A stretch of 64,000 bases of DNA from Bacteriovorax sp. MedPE-SWde (GCA_001874305.1 MPCU01000014.1:1-64000), one strand, 5' to 3'; counted from the first letter of the stretch, positions 16,682-26,676 are shown. The notes: generated from the sequence alone by a model not told the origin. Numbers and translations are program-made.

Positions 16682-18067
16682 ATGCTCAATTCTCAAACAG
16701 CAAAAGACGTAATCGATTACGCACTAATAAGAGGTGCCGACTTCGCAGAACTCTTTGTAGACAAACAAACATTTGAAACATTCGCGATGAAGAGTTCTCA
16801 AATAGATGACGTATCTTCTGGTATCAATTTTGGTATTGGAGTTAGATTAATATATGGTACAAAAGTTCTTTACGGATATACAAACTCAACAAAGAAAGAA
16901 GACCTTATTGATATTGTAAAATCTCTTAGTGCTAAAGACATGAGAGATCCAATCAACACAATGACTTCATTTGACTATATGAAATACGATGATCGTCATG
17001 CCGTGAGTAATGGACTTTTAAATAATGTTGATCTTGATAAGAAAATTCCTTTTCTTCTAGAAATCGATAAGCACACAAGAGCTGTATCAGATAAAATTCA
17101 GCAAGTAACTGCAGGTGTTTCACAATACCTTCAAGAAGTAGAAATTTATAACTCTGAAGGTCTTCAAACAAGTGATACTAGAAACCACATTCGTCTTAGA
17201 GCGGGAACAATTGCAAAAGATGGAAGTATACAAGACTCAGGTTCATACTCTCCTGGAGCAATGATGGGCTGGGATTATATCAATGCGATGGATCCTAAAA
17301 CAATTTCTGAAGAGATAGCTAGAGAAGCAATTACAAAGCTTACAGCAGAAGCTTGTCCAGCAGGAAATATGCCTGTTGTTATCGACAATGGCTTTGGTGG
17401 AGTAATCTTTCATGAAGCATGTGGCCATCTCTTAGAAACAACTTCTGTGGCCAAGAAAGCTTCAGTATTTCATGACAAGCTTGGAGAGATGATTGCTTCT
17501 AGCGTTGTTTCAGCCGTTGATGACGGAACACTAGAAAACTACTGGGGATCAATTAACATTGATGACGAAGGTATGCCAGCTGAGAAAACTCAACTTATAA
17601 AAGACGGAAAGCTTACAAGTTTTATGGTTGATAGACTTGGTTCAATGAAAACAGGTTATGAAAGAACTGGTTCTGGACGTCGTGAATCATATAAATATGC
17701 ACCTACCTCACGTATGAGAAATACTTATATCGAGGCCGGTGATTCTAAAATTGAAGATATGATTGGATCAGTTGAGAACGGTCTCTATTGTAAGAAGATG
17801 GGTGGTGGATCTGTTTCTCCAGGAACAGGAGAATTTAATTTCGCAGCTCAAGAGTGCTACCTCATTGAAAATGGAAAAGTATCAACAGCTGTAAAAGGTG
17901 CAACGCTTATTGGCTCAGGGCCAAAGTCTCTCAAAGAGATAAGCATGGTAGGTGATAATCTTGATTTCGCTGCCGGTGTTTGTGGATCTGTCTCAGGTGG
18001 TGTTCTTGTAACAGTAGGACAACCTGCTATCAAAGTAGATAATATTCTTGTTGGAGGTGGAAAATGA
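16682..18067 (+). CDS. tldD: TldD-family metalloprotease subunit
   Basis: TldD/TldE form a heterodimeric zinc protease in the cytoplasm that cleaves unfolded peptides; in enterobacteria it matures microcin B17 and degrades CcdA. This subunit has the TldD-type zinc site IFHEACGHLLE (HExxxH), the SGINFGIGVRLIYG N-terminal segment and a GGGSVSPGTGEFNFAAQECYLIENG C-terminal block. The track start at 16670 is rejected because that ATGGAGG contains the ribosome-binding site; ATG 16682 lies 7 nt after GGAGG. The stop overlaps the start of the partner gene (ATGA), so the subunits are translationally coupled. Confidence 0.95.
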   Translation: MLNSQTAKDVIDYALIRGADFAELFVDKQTFETFAMKSSQIDDVSSGINFGIGVRLIYGTKVLYGYTNSTKKEDLIDIVKSLSAKDMRDPINTMTSFDYMKYDDRHAVSNGLLNNVDLDKKIPFLLEIDKHTRAVSDKIQQVTAGVSQYLQEVEIYNSEGLQTSDTRNHIRLRAGTIAKDGSIQDSGSYSPGAMMGWDYINAMDPKTISEEIAREAITKLTAEACPAGNMPVVIDNGFGGVIFHEACGHLLETTSVAKKASVFHDKLGEMIASSVVSAVDDGTLENYWGSINIDDEGMPAEKTQLIKDGKLTSFMVDRLGSMKTGYERTGSGRRESYKYAPTSRMRNTYIEAGDSKIEDMIGSVENGLYCKKMGGGSVSPGTGEFNFAAQECYLIENGKVSTAVKGATLIGSGPKSLKEISMVGDNLDFAAGVCGSVSGGVLVTVGQPAIKVDNILVGGGK

Positions 18068-19395
18068 AAAATATGATCGATAAGACAATGGAGATTGCAA
18101 AGTCTCTTGGTATAAATGATCTTGATGTCATTATCTCTGCGCAAAACTCTTTTTCTTTAAAAGCGGAAAAAGGTGATCTTTCAGAATATAAGAAAGCAAA
18201 CTCTCACTCTCTTGGAGTTAGAGTTATTGTTGATCAAAAAGTAGGAACAAGCTTTACAGAAGCTCTAGACGAAGACTCTATTAAGAGAACTTTAGAAAGT
18301 GCCAAAAAGAATTCAAAATATGGAAAGGTTAATCCTCACGAAAAAATCACTGCAAAAGGTGTAGATCTTAATGACGTAAATGCTAAGGCAAATGTTGAAT
18401 TTAGACCTGAAGTAGAAGAGATGATCGACAAAGCACTTTACATGGAAAAAGGTGTTCTAGATAAGGAGCCTCTTGCTGATAATGCTCCATATAACGGTGT
18501 TGCAGAAGGTGAAATTCACGTTGTTATGGGTAACTCTCTTGGAAATAGATGTGAGCATAAGTCACGCTATTACAACTGCTATACATCTGCCCTACTAAAA
18601 AAAGACGATAAGAATGCCATGCATTTTCATTCAGACCTTAAAAGAGACTATAGAGACTTAGACTTTGAAGGCTGTATCGATGAGTCGATTGAAGTTGCAA
18701 AGCACCTCCTTGACGCTGAACAGATTAAAACTGGAAAGTATGATGTCATGTTCAAAACAGACCTCTTTCAAAATATCTTTGATTCATACTCAATGATGTT
18801 CTCAGCGAAAGCGGTAATAGATAAGAGATCCCCTTGGCGTGACAACCTAGGAGAGATGGTCGCTTCAGACAAGATTACTTTTATAGATAACCCTCTTTAT
18901 AAAGAAGGCTTTAGTGTTACTCCGTTTGATAGCGAAGGATATCTTAAGCAAGAAAATACACTTGTTAAAAATGGTAAGCTAGAACAATTTATCCATAACT
19001 CTGCAACAGCAAGTGAGCTTGGACAAGAGAATAACTTCTGTGCTTCTCGCTCTTCAAAAAGCCCTCTTGGAGTTGGACTCTCCAACTTTATTATAAAAGA
19101 AGGTACAGATAGCGAAGAAAGCTTAAAAGCTAAAGAGTATGTGGAAATAATTAAAGCGCAAGGACTTCACAGTGGTATCAATGCAATTAGTGGAGACTTC
19201 TCACTAGGTGTATCTGGTAGAACATGGAAGAATGGAAAGGTTACGGGTTATTTTAAAGACGTTACTGTAAATGGAAATTTCTATGAAATGCTAAAATCGA
19301 TTAGTTTTGTAGGTGATAAACTTCACCACTCGGATGACAAGACTTTCTTTACACCTAAGATTATTTTCCCATCGTTATCAATTGCTGGAAACTAA
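18064..19395 (+). CDS. tldE: TldE/PmbA-family protease subunit
   Basis: Partner of TldD in the TldD/E protease. It shares the fold (SLGVRVIVDQKVGTSFTEAL near the N-terminus; VFMF-like and EGYLKQENTLVKNGKLEQF in the C-domain; ISGDFSLGVSGRTWKNGKVTGYFKDVTV) but lacks the HExxxH zinc site, as expected for the non-catalytic subunit. 443 aa, usual length. It overlaps tldD by 4 nt and ends before a strong hairpin. The presence of both subunits implies an active complex. The physiological substrate here is unknown, and the distant bufferin operon in this window gives no direct link. Confidence 0.94.
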   Translation: MKNMIDKTMEIAKSLGINDLDVIISAQNSFSLKAEKGDLSEYKKANSHSLGVRVIVDQKVGTSFTEALDEDSIKRTLESAKKNSKYGKVNPHEKITAKGVDLNDVNAKANVEFRPEVEEMIDKALYMEKGVLDKEPLADNAPYNGVAEGEIHVVMGNSLGNRCEHKSRYYNCYTSALLKKDDKNAMHFHSDLKRDYRDLDFEGCIDESIEVAKHLLDAEQIKTGKYDVMFKTDLFQNIFDSYSMMFSAKAVIDKRSPWRDNLGEMVASDKITFIDNPLYKEGFSVTPFDSEGYLKQENTLVKNGKLEQFIHNSATASELGQENNFCASRSSKSPLGVGLSNFIIKEGTDSEESLKAKEYVEIIKAQGLHSGINAISGDFSLGVSGRTWKNGKVTGYFKDVTVNGNFYEMLKSISFVGDKLHHSDDKTFFTPKIIFPSLSIAGN

Positions 19396-19402
19396 AGATT
19401 TA

Positions 19403-19429
19403 CTTGGTAGGCCACACTGGTCTACCAAG
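19403..19429. terminator. Terminator hairpin after tldE
   Basis: CTTGGTAGGCCA pairs with TGGTCTACCAAG (12 pairs, one G-U) around a 3-nt loop. It sits between tldE on the plus strand and the convergent secreted-protein gene ending at 19443, so it can serve both. Confidence 0.65.
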
Positions 19430-19442
19430 GATATATATTCCA

Positions 19443-20177
19443 TTATCTACTAATTGTTGATGGGATACTACTATCAACATCACGTAACATTAGCGGAACA
19501 GTTGCTTTGGCTATATTTCGAGAGGTATCATTAATTGCAGTGTTACTATCAGCAACAACAAGATCTAAGTCTTCTGAAGTTAACATATAGGTTCTTCCAT
19601 TAGGGCATTTAACTGTTGTTGGAGAGATCATCTCACAAACACCTCTTCCTTTAATTTCAATTTTCTTTAGTGGTGTATAGGCAACGAAGCTACTAGGAAC
19701 TTTAACACTTCCATCAAAGTCATCACCTGAACATTGATCATTTTTTAAATCTATCTTTCCATTATGCATTGTAAATACATTTGAACATACCGCTCTTTTT
19801 GCCCCTTCTTCGTCTGTTAACTTTACTGCAAAACAAGACTGGTAATAGTTTGGATTATTAGGAGCAAAAGTTACTATTGGATCTCCTATCTCTTTATATC
19901 CAAAGTCTTCTTGTACTTTTAAATTAGTTATAACTGGTTTTTTTCCAGGACGACTTCCCTTATTTTTTTCGACTTCTTTATTAAGAGCTAAGAAAGCAGC
20001 TGCACGGGATAGAAATAACGCCTTTTGCTCCTGCTTGAATTCTTTAGGCCTCTCTAAACTAGCTCGATTAAAATCAGATCTATGAGTAACTATACAGCTA
20101 CTAAACTCTTCAGTTGGATACTTAGCAGAAGCTGAGCTTACAATAATCATAGAAAGTGCTAGGTAAAGAAATTTCAT
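19443..20177 (-). CDS. Secreted protein of unknown function
   Basis: The track ORF extends upstream, but the supported start is ATG 20177: it has GAGGATT 6-8 nt before it and begins a clean signal peptide (MKFLYLALSMIIVSSASA). The mature protein is about 226 aa with five cysteines (SCIVTH, QSCFAV, RAVCSNVF, DQCSGDD, GVCEMISPTTVKCPNG), suggesting a disulfide-bonded periplasmic protein. The C-terminal section reads like a repeat-poor beta domain. No family is recognised. It is followed upstream on the same strand by two more small exported proteins, which may form a loose cluster. Confidence 0.75.
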   Translation of the reverse strand: MKFLYLALSMIIVSSASAKYPTEEFSSCIVTHRSDFNRASLERPKEFKQEQKALFLSRAAAFLALNKEVEKNKGSRPGKKPVITNLKVQEDFGYKEIGDPIVTFAPNNPNYYQSCFAVKLTDEEGAKRAVCSNVFTMHNGKIDLKNDQCSGDDFDGSVKVPSSFVAYTPLKKIEIKGRGVCEMISPTTVKCPNGRTYMLTSEDLDLVVADSNTAINDTSRNIAKATVPLMLRDVDSSIPSTISR

Positions 20178-20309
20178 AATTTGAATCCTCAATAAGTTAT
20201 ATCCTAGTCTTATTATCGGGCAATTATGAGAATATATTGAGGATTTTATGTAAGCAGCTGAAAACACATTAGAGAATGGCCAAACAGCTGCCCAATTTAC
20301 TTGTCAATT

Positions 20310-20756
20310 TTAGAGAATCTTATCTAGAAGCTCAACAGATTCAAGTCTTCCACTTCCTTTGAAACATGTATTCTTTAATAGCGTTCTCAAAGTTGTTAAG
20401 TTGTCAGATGCAATATCCTCATTTCCAACACACACTTCTCTATTCTGTGATGCTTGGACCTTATCTTGTCCTGTACAAGAGTTCATAGCGCCCTCAAAAG
20501 CAGTCTTACAATTACCATAAGACCTTGTTGAAACACTAAAGCCAGTCACTGAGTCTACAAGATGATTACATATTGTGAGAAATACAGGGTTGCTTGAGCG
20601 AGACAGCTCTACAGCAGTATTATATGAGTTAATACCTTTATCAAAGTATCCGGCCGCATAGTTATATTCACTTATTCCAACGTTAAAATCGTCATTACAT
20701 GTTGCAAATGAACTCATAGATGAGGCAATGAGTAGTGCCATGATTGTCTTCTTCAT
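20310..20756 (-). CDS. Small secreted Cys-containing protein
   Basis: A 148-aa protein with signal peptide MKKTIMALLIASSMSSFA and a mature part of about 130 aa that looks helical. Cysteines occur at TCNDD, TICNHL, GNCKTAF, NSCTG, EVCVG and NTCFKG, an even number compatible with three disulfides in the periplasm. A GGAGATAT ribosome-binding site precedes the ATG. No domain is recognised. It lies between two other exported proteins on the same strand with gaps of about 70-130 nt, so separate promoters are possible. Confidence 0.75.
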   Translation of the reverse strand: MKKTIMALLIASSMSSFATCNDDFNVGISEYNYAAGYFDKGINSYNTAVELSRSSNPVFLTICNHLVDSVTGFSVSTRSYGNCKTAFEGAMNSCTGQDKVQASQNREVCVGNEDIASDNLTTLRTLLKNTCFKGSGRLESVELLDKIL

Positions 20757-20831
20757 AATATCTCCGTTGTTTTAAAGAGATTTTAACTGAGAATATGAGA
20801 AAAAGAGTTCTGGGAGAATATTCCCACTAGA

Positions 20832-21128
20832 TTAATCACATGTGCCAATCAGAATTTTGTCACCGAACTTACCTCTGGCAAAGTAACCCTTTCTCTTATG
20901 TTTTTGTTTGAACTTTACCTCTGTGCATTTTTCAGAGATTTTTGAGCGACATACTCTTTTAGAAAAAACACCAAGTTCAATATAGGGACCATGGCCTTTG
21001 GCATCTCTAATACTGCAGGGTTTTGTCTCATTACCGTAACTATCAAAAGTCGGTACCCGAGGTTTCTCATCTCCTTTGCACGACGCGAATATATTTATAA
21101 GAACTAGCAGGGTCAAAGTAAGTTTCAT
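20832..21128 (-). CDS. Small predicted lipoprotein
   Basis: A 98-aa protein. MKLTLTLLVLINIFASCKGD ends in a lipobox (FASC), so it is probably lipidated and anchored in a membrane facing the periplasm. The mature part is basic, with four further cysteines (KPCSIRD, RVCRSK, EKCTEV, GTCD) and Gly/Lys-rich stretches, resembling small Cys-rich adaptor or inhibitor-like proteins; no family is recognised. It is divergent from rlmF, with only about 36 nt between the two start codons, so their promoters must overlap. Confidence 0.75.
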   Translation of the reverse strand: MKLTLTLLVLINIFASCKGDEKPRVPTFDSYGNETKPCSIRDAKGHGPYIELGVFSKRVCRSKISEKCTEVKFKQKHKRKGYFARGKFGDKILIGTCD

Positions 21129-21164
21129 TCTTATATAGTACCCGATATGTTAGGATAATTGTAT

Positions 21165-22115
21165 ATGACACAAAATAAGAGCAAGGGACTTCACCCTAGA
21201 AATTTACATTCAAAAAACTACGATTTCGATCAATTAATCAAAGCGCTGCCAGAATTAGAAAAACATATTATAAGAAATAGTTATGGTGGTGTTTCAATAG
21301 ACTTTTCAAGACCTGAGTCTGTATTGGTATTGAATAAAGCACTCTTAAAAAGACATTATGGAATAAAGAGCTGGGGTATTCCGAAGGGAAAGCTATGTCC
21401 GCCAATTCCGGGAAGAGCAGACTATATTCACCACATCGCTGACTTACTGAGTGAAAGTAATAAGAGCGAAATCCCTAAGAGTCTAAATATTAGAGGCCTA
21501 GATATTGGAACAGGCGCTAACTGTATTTATCCTCTCATAGCTAATAAAGTATATAGTTGGCGTATGACGGGCTCGGAACTCAATGATGAGTCCTATAATT
21601 CGGCCAAGTCAAATATCAAGTCTAATGAACTTGAATCTTATATTGAATGTAGAAAACAGATAAATCCTCAACACATATTCCAAGGGATAATTTGTCCTGA
21701 AGACCGTTTTGACTTTACTATGTGTAATCCCCCATTTCATGCTTCTAGAGATGAGGCGACACAAGGAAGCAGGAGAAAGGTTACCAACCTTTCAAAGAAT
21801 AAAAATCAGGGACCTAAGTCCCCTGTATTAAACTTTGGAGGCCAAGACTCTGAATTATGGTGTGAAGGCGGAGAGCTTAAATTCATTACTCAGATGATTC
21901 AAGAAAGTCTCATATACAAAGATCAGTGCCTTTGGTTTACCACCCTTGTATCAAAGAAAGAAAACTTGAAGCCGCTAAATGAAGTACTAAAGAATGTAAA
22001 AACAAAGCATATTCGAGTTATTGAAATGAAGCAGGGAAATAAAATTACAAGAGTACTTGTGTGGACATATTTAAAAAAGGGCGATCGTATAAAATGGATG
22101 CTAGATAAGAATTAA
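21165..22115 (+). CDS. rlmF: 23S rRNA (adenine-1618-N6)-methyltransferase
   Basis: RlmF methylates N6 of A1618 in 23S rRNA using SAM. The N-terminus matches the family (GLHPRNLHSKNYDFDQLIKALPEL), followed by YGIKSWGIPKGKLCPPIPGRADYIHH, the SAM-binding motif LDIGTGANCIYPLI, GSELNDESYNSA, and the adenine-N6 catalytic motif NPPF (MCNPPFHASRDEA). 316 aa is the usual length. The supplied ORF begins at TTG 21159, but ATG 21165 with AGGATAA upstream is preferred. Cytoplasmic. The 3' end forms part of a hairpin shared with the convergent giant gene. Confidence 0.95.
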   Translation: MTQNKSKGLHPRNLHSKNYDFDQLIKALPELEKHIIRNSYGGVSIDFSRPESVLVLNKALLKRHYGIKSWGIPKGKLCPPIPGRADYIHHIADLLSESNKSEIPKSLNIRGLDIGTGANCIYPLIANKVYSWRMTGSELNDESYNSAKSNIKSNELESYIECRKQINPQHIFQGIICPEDRFDFTMCNPPFHASRDEATQGSRRKVTNLSKNKNQGPKSPVLNFGGQDSELWCEGGELKFITQMIQESLIYKDQCLWFTTLVSKKENLKPLNEVLKNVKTKHIRVIEMKQGNKITRVLVWTYLKKGDRIKWMLDKN

Positions 22116-22129
22116 ATCCTATCTAGCAT
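22098..22129. terminator. Hairpin overlapping the rlmF stop codon
   Basis: ATGCTAGATA and TATCTAGCAT form a perfect 10-bp stem with a 12-nt loop that includes the rlmF stop codon. Convergent transcription from the 1450-aa gene ends 12 nt beyond, so it may act in both directions; no clear T-run is present. Confidence 0.5.
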
Positions 22130-22140
22130 TGCGTATTAGA

Positions 22141-25100
22141 TTATTTTAGCTTTCTTCTTTTAAATAGAAATCTAGGAAAGGCCGACTTCTTATATCTATT
22201 AGAGACTTTTTCAAATAGCGACCTTTCGTCATTATCCCAGTTGTCTCCATCCATAGCATTGGCCATTGCTGAACTATCTGGATCATTCTTTCCATCGATA
22301 CCCTGTTGTGCAAAATACTTCTTAAGTTCTTTAGAAGATATCTTCTGGCCATTGGCACCAAAGCTATATTCTCCTAGTTCATCTCCGTCTAAATCAGAAA
22401 AGTCCAATTCATCAAGAGTTGTATCAGCAATTGCAGTTTTTCCACCTTTACTAGATGAGCCCTTCTTCTTACTGCCCTTCTTCTTTGCTATTGTAATAGG
22501 AGCATTAATCAGCGCATCAGAGCTATCACTTGAAGATGCTGAACTATCACTTCCTCGACGTCCTCTTTTTCCATAAGAACTTGGTCCAAGACTTGATGCT
22601 GCCACCTTAGAGAAATCAAATAGGCCTCCTCCGTCTTTAAATTGAGAACGTGTATTGGCCGTTCTTCTTAGAGATGCCGCGAGATTTTTTGAAACAAGGT
22701 CATACTCTTTGTATTTTTCATCTTGAAGTCTTTTCATTTTTTCAAGCTCTCCAGAGCGCCCATTATCACTCATGAACTTATCGAGAGTTTTTCTACGTCT
22801 ATCTCTTGCAGAACCTTGATCAAGTGCAGAACTAACAGCACCAGCAAAGTCTTTTACACTCTTATTATCAGATTGAATCCCCTGAGAAAGAGATTCGTTA
22901 AAGTTATCACTATTAGCGAAATCTAATGTTCCGGCCCTAGATACCCCTTGGTTATTAAGGTCGGCCATGAATGCAACCATATCAGGAGTTCCACCAGACT
23001 CTATATCAAACTCTTGAGCGTCAAGCTGGCCTTGTCCTAAGAGGAGACCATTTGTAATCCCTCTATCTACATTATAGTAGAAGTTGTGCATCTTTAAGGC
23101 ATATGAAGACGTTCTAAAGAGATCATCAAATATGGCCATATTAACGTTATATGCCTTAGCTGTGATTCTTTCGTAGTATGGGATTAATCCTTGAGTCATA
23201 TATCTCACTAGACGAGACTTCTTTGGGTACCAAAAATGGTATTTAAAAACAAAGTCAGCAAATTGATCTGCTTCATCATCACTAAAATCAAAGAACTGCT
23301 CTTTTATATACTTTCTCGCCTTAACTTTTATTGTATCAATATTTCCAGAAGTAAGAGTTCTAATCGTCTTTCTCTGCAAGAAACGATCATCAGTTATAAG
23401 CCCCGTCTCTTCAGGAATAAAAGGATCGATAACAAAACTCGTATCACCTTCATGATTTGTTACATAGACAGTCTTCATACAAAGTCCCACAGGAAGTTTT
23501 GCATTACAAACATCATTTGCTAAGACTTCATTACGAATACACTTATAGTAGTACTTCTTACCAACAGGAATTCTACTTTTTTTCCATGTACTACTTCTGT
23601 ACTTTCTCTTTTCACAAATTCTCTCAGGTCTTAAATGAAGAGAAGTTAGTGAATCCTTAATAGCACTATGCATAGTTTTATTAACACCATCATACTGGAA
23701 AGTAGTCGTACCAGTCGCTCCACTCACAAAGTGTCCTGCTTGATTATTAGAATCATTTCCAGTTATGAGCTGAACTAGCCATGCAAGAAGAAGTTCGTGC
23801 CAGTAGTATTTCTTAACTTTGTCGTAATGGTGTACTTTAGTTTTTTGATAACCCCAGTTATAAGTTCTTACAAACTCAGAAGTTAGCGCCAATCCTTGAG
23901 ACATAGTAAATACATTATTCATTGCTGCATCAGTAAGTGCCTCAACCTTCATAATGGCCATATCTCTTAAGAACTCACTAAAGACAACACCTTCACCTAA
24001 TCCTTTAGTATTTTCTTTTCTTTCGGACTCAAAAGTTACCTTACCATTTTGGATGAACTTATCCGCCTTTGAATATTTACCTGTAGTTTTCTTTAATTTT
24101 TTAAGATCATTGATTACTGTACTAGATGCAATTTCTTCTTTAACATCACGGCCATCTGAGTTCTTATACTTAACTGTATCTCTACCAGTTGAGCTCTTGT
24201 CTGCATCAGATATATTCTTTGTCCCATGCTTTAGCTCAGCGTCCTCAAGAACTTTCTTTGTATAATCCTTACTTTGAGCATTAATACACTTTCCTGACGC
24301 ATCAACTTTAGTACAGCTATCATCCTCAACTACAACGAACTTGTCATATTTTCCTAGCCCGTTACATGTTCTAATGTAGAGACTCTCCACATCAGGCTTT
24401 AGCCATTCGTCACCTTTCATCGGACCCATTGTATCAACACAACGACAAGTCATCTCAAGACTTTTCTTCTTTAGTTTTCCGTATAGTTGGAATATATGAA
24501 ACTTATACTTTACAGCTTCAAATCTTGTAATCTTATGAATATTGTAACTAGACACAGTAGGAAGAGTCATATTCTCTAAATCCGTATCTAATTTTGAAGC
24601 GTCCCCTTCCACAAAGTAGCGCATGATTGCCTGCTTTTCTTTGTCTTTAATAAAACCATTATTAAATAGGAATCCCCAAATTTTCTTTTGATCTGCATCT
24701 AAAGTGTCATAATAGTCTTGAACAATTTTCTTGATATCATTGGCATAGGTTTGAAATATATCGGCCTTAATATTATCAGCATCAAATGTTTCAATATCTT
24801 GTTCTTGAGTTTGAGTCTGCATTCTCCAGTTATCCAGAGTAAAGTAATCACTAACACCTTGACCGCTAGTAACAAAATCCATCCCCAATAGAGAAATCAT
24901 AACATTGAAGTAATCATCTGGTTGCTTAACAAGATAATCTCCAAAAAGATTTACTCTACAGTTTTCCATATCACTTACCGCAATATTACCAAGAATCGGA
25001 GCAGCATCATCGTAGCGATCATAAAGTGAGTGATCACTCATATCAATCCCTTGTTGAATTGCTCCTAAAGACGCTGCATTCTTATCATAGAGCTGCATTT

Positions 25101-26493
25101 TTAATTGGTTAACATTATTAGTTATCTCTGAGGCCTGTTGCTTAATATACTTATTAACATTATCTAAACAGCTCTTTATAGAAGAAATCGTTTCTGTATA
25201 AGTTCTCGTTCCTCGAGGCCACATATTGGCCTTTTTTACACAGTTGTTTCTTTGAGACTGATGATGAGAGATAAGTCTTGTAAGCTCTGTACTATTACCT
25301 CGAAGGTTGTCTAGTCCCTTGGCCTCTTCTTTAAGGTTTGCAATTTCTTTATCGAAGTTACTTAGATAAGCATTTATCCCACCGACTTGAGCAATAGCAC
25401 TTGTTATCTCTGTTTTAATTCCGTTTAAACAAGACAATTCGGCACTAGAGGATCTATCAGCATCATAGCAATTACTTATACGACTATTATACTTACTTAT
25501 AATTTGTGATTTATCACTACTACTTATTGTAGCACTACTTAACTTAGAGCTAAGTTGAGATACCTTTGATGAAAGTTCTGATCTTACACTGGCAATATCA
25601 TCTGCAACCGATGCGTGAGCCTCAGTGGAAAATGCGGAGAGAATAGAATTTAAAAGGCCATATATTGGAATAATCGGTTCACATATTTTCTTTTCATTCG
25701 GATAAAGACCACTACAACACTTTTCAGTCTTTCCCGTAATCTTCTTTCCAATACCAAGACACTTGGTACATCTGTAGTCAGCTTCACATCGTCCATTTGA
25801 ATTACATGTATTTGAACAACATTCACTAGCACTGCTACATTTTTCACCATAAGTTTGGCAAAGATTTACATCTGAATAACGTAACATGAGACGACATGTA
25901 CCATCTAAGCATTGATTTAAGTCTGGTTGACATCTATTTTCAAGTGCAACTTTTTCAACACATTTAAATTTACCTTGAACATTTTGACAGAAAGCATTTT
26001 TAGAACATTTATCAATTACTTGTGAGCAAGGATCATTGGCCTTAAGAACACGAACATCTTCTTGAAGAGTTAACTTAGTAAGTTTCTCTGCAACAGTATC
26101 AACCCTATTACTAATACCTTGTCTCTTAACCTTTTCTAAAATAACCTTAATCAACTCATCTGTTACAAGACCATCTTTCTTCCAGTCTTCTAAAAAAGCC
26201 TTATAAGTTTTAATCACTTCTGCTTTATTAAACTTCTTTTTAAGTGCTAGTTCTTTAAGCTTAATCACTAAATCATTTTTTAAAGCTTTTCTAAATTTCT
26301 TAGATTCTCTCTCGACTTCTCTCTTGCTTCTAATATCCTTATCGGCCTTATCACCTAGAGCGGTTGCTGCTTGCTTTGAAAGGAATCTCTTTCCATGAAT
26401 AGCATCGCTATCATTATTAGATTTTGAGAGTGCGAAACTTAATACTGATAAGTTCGCAAGTACAAATAATAGTAGTGTTTTTCTTAAATTCAT
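22141..26493 (-). CDS. Giant secreted Cys-rich protein (1450 aa), possible adhesin or surface protein
   Basis: MNLRKTLLLFVLANLSVLSFA is a signal peptide. After a Lys-rich helical region (to about residue 150) comes a cysteine-dense segment (about 157-275) with EGF/knottin-like spacing, such as DKCSKNAFCQNVQGKFKCV, GEKCSSASECCSNTCN and CTKCLG. A Ser-rich helical segment follows, then about 900 residues of unrecognised sequence with paired cysteines (MTCRCVDTM). The C-terminus is low-complexity, Ser-rich then Lys/Gly/Ser-rich (SDSSASSSDSSD, KKGSKKKGSSSKGG), and ends strongly basic. No transmembrane anchor is evident. The size, EGF-like module and export suggest a cell-surface or prey-contact role; this is inference. 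Confidence 0.8.
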   Translation of the reverse strand: MNLRKTLLLFVLANLSVLSFALSKSNNDSDAIHGKRFLSKQAATALGDKADKDIRSKREVERESKKFRKALKNDLVIKLKELALKKKFNKAEVIKTYKAFLEDWKKDGLVTDELIKVILEKVKRQGISNRVDTVAEKLTKLTLQEDVRVLKANDPCSQVIDKCSKNAFCQNVQGKFKCVEKVALENRCQPDLNQCLDGTCRLMLRYSDVNLCQTYGEKCSSASECCSNTCNSNGRCEADYRCTKCLGIGKKITGKTEKCCSGLYPNEKKICEPIIPIYGLLNSILSAFSTEAHASVADDIASVRSELSSKVSQLSSKLSSATISSSDKSQIISKYNSRISNCYDADRSSSAELSCLNGIKTEITSAIAQVGGINAYLSNFDKEIANLKEEAKGLDNLRGNSTELTRLISHHQSQRNNCVKKANMWPRGTRTYTETISSIKSCLDNVNKYIKQQASEITNNVNQLKMQLYDKNAASLGAIQQGIDMSDHSLYDRYDDAAPILGNIAVSDMENCRVNLFGDYLVKQPDDYFNVMISLLGMDFVTSGQGVSDYFTLDNWRMQTQTQEQDIETFDADNIKADIFQTYANDIKKIVQDYYDTLDADQKKIWGFLFNNGFIKDKEKQAIMRYFVEGDASKLDTDLENMTLPTVSSYNIHKITRFEAVKYKFHIFQLYGKLKKKSLEMTCRCVDTMGPMKGDEWLKPDVESLYIRTCNGLGKYDKFVVVEDDSCTKVDASGKCINAQSKDYTKKVLEDAELKHGTKNISDADKSSTGRDTVKYKNSDGRDVKEEIASSTVINDLKKLKKTTGKYSKADKFIQNGKVTFESERKENTKGLGEGVVFSEFLRDMAIMKVEALTDAAMNNVFTMSQGLALTSEFVRTYNWGYQKTKVHHYDKVKKYYWHELLLAWLVQLITGNDSNNQAGHFVSGATGTTTFQYDGVNKTMHSAIKDSLTSLHLRPERICEKRKYRSSTWKKSRIPVGKKYYYKCIRNEVLANDVCNAKLPVGLCMKTVYVTNHEGDTSFVIDPFIPEETGLITDDRFLQRKTIRTLTSGNIDTIKVKARKYIKEQFFDFSDDEADQFADFVFKYHFWYPKKSRLVRYMTQGLIPYYERITAKAYNVNMAIFDDLFRTSSYALKMHNFYYNVDRGITNGLLLGQGQLDAQEFDIESGGTPDMVAFMADLNNQGVSRAGTLDFANSDNFNESLSQGIQSDNKSVKDFAGAVSSALDQGSARDRRRKTLDKFMSDNGRSGELEKMKRLQDEKYKEYDLVSKNLAASLRRTANTRSQFKDGGGLFDFSKVAASSLGPSSYGKRGRRGSDSSASSSDSSDALINAPITIAKKKGSKKKGSSSKGGKTAIADTTLDELDFSDLDGDELGEYSFGANGQKISSKELKKYFAQQGIDGKNDPDSSAMANAMDGDNWDNDERSLFEKVSNRYKKSAFPRFLFKRRKLK

Positions 26494-26605
26494 AAACTTG
26501 CCTATTTTAATTATTAGCTTATGAATAGTTTAAAAAACATTGGCAGAATAAGCCAGTAGGTAGCATCTAACCACTTGTTAACAGGGCAAGAGACTCATAT
26601 TTGCC

Positions 26606-26636
26606 AAAAAAAAAGTGCCATACGAAGATGGCACTT
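26606..26636 (-). terminator. Intrinsic terminator of kamA operon
   Basis: On the minus strand AAGTGCCAT, a 6-nt loop and ATGGCACTT form a perfect 9-bp stem followed directly by a run of nine T. It lies about 40 nt downstream of the kamA stop. This is the clearest intrinsic terminator in the window. Confidence 0.9.
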
Positions 26637-26676
26637 AAATCACTAATATCTTGTTAATTAAATACGAAAACTCTAC

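Noticed and set aside
16670-16682. Upstream ATG as start of tldD
   Set aside because: The ATGGAGG there is the ribosome-binding site of the internal ATG at 16682.
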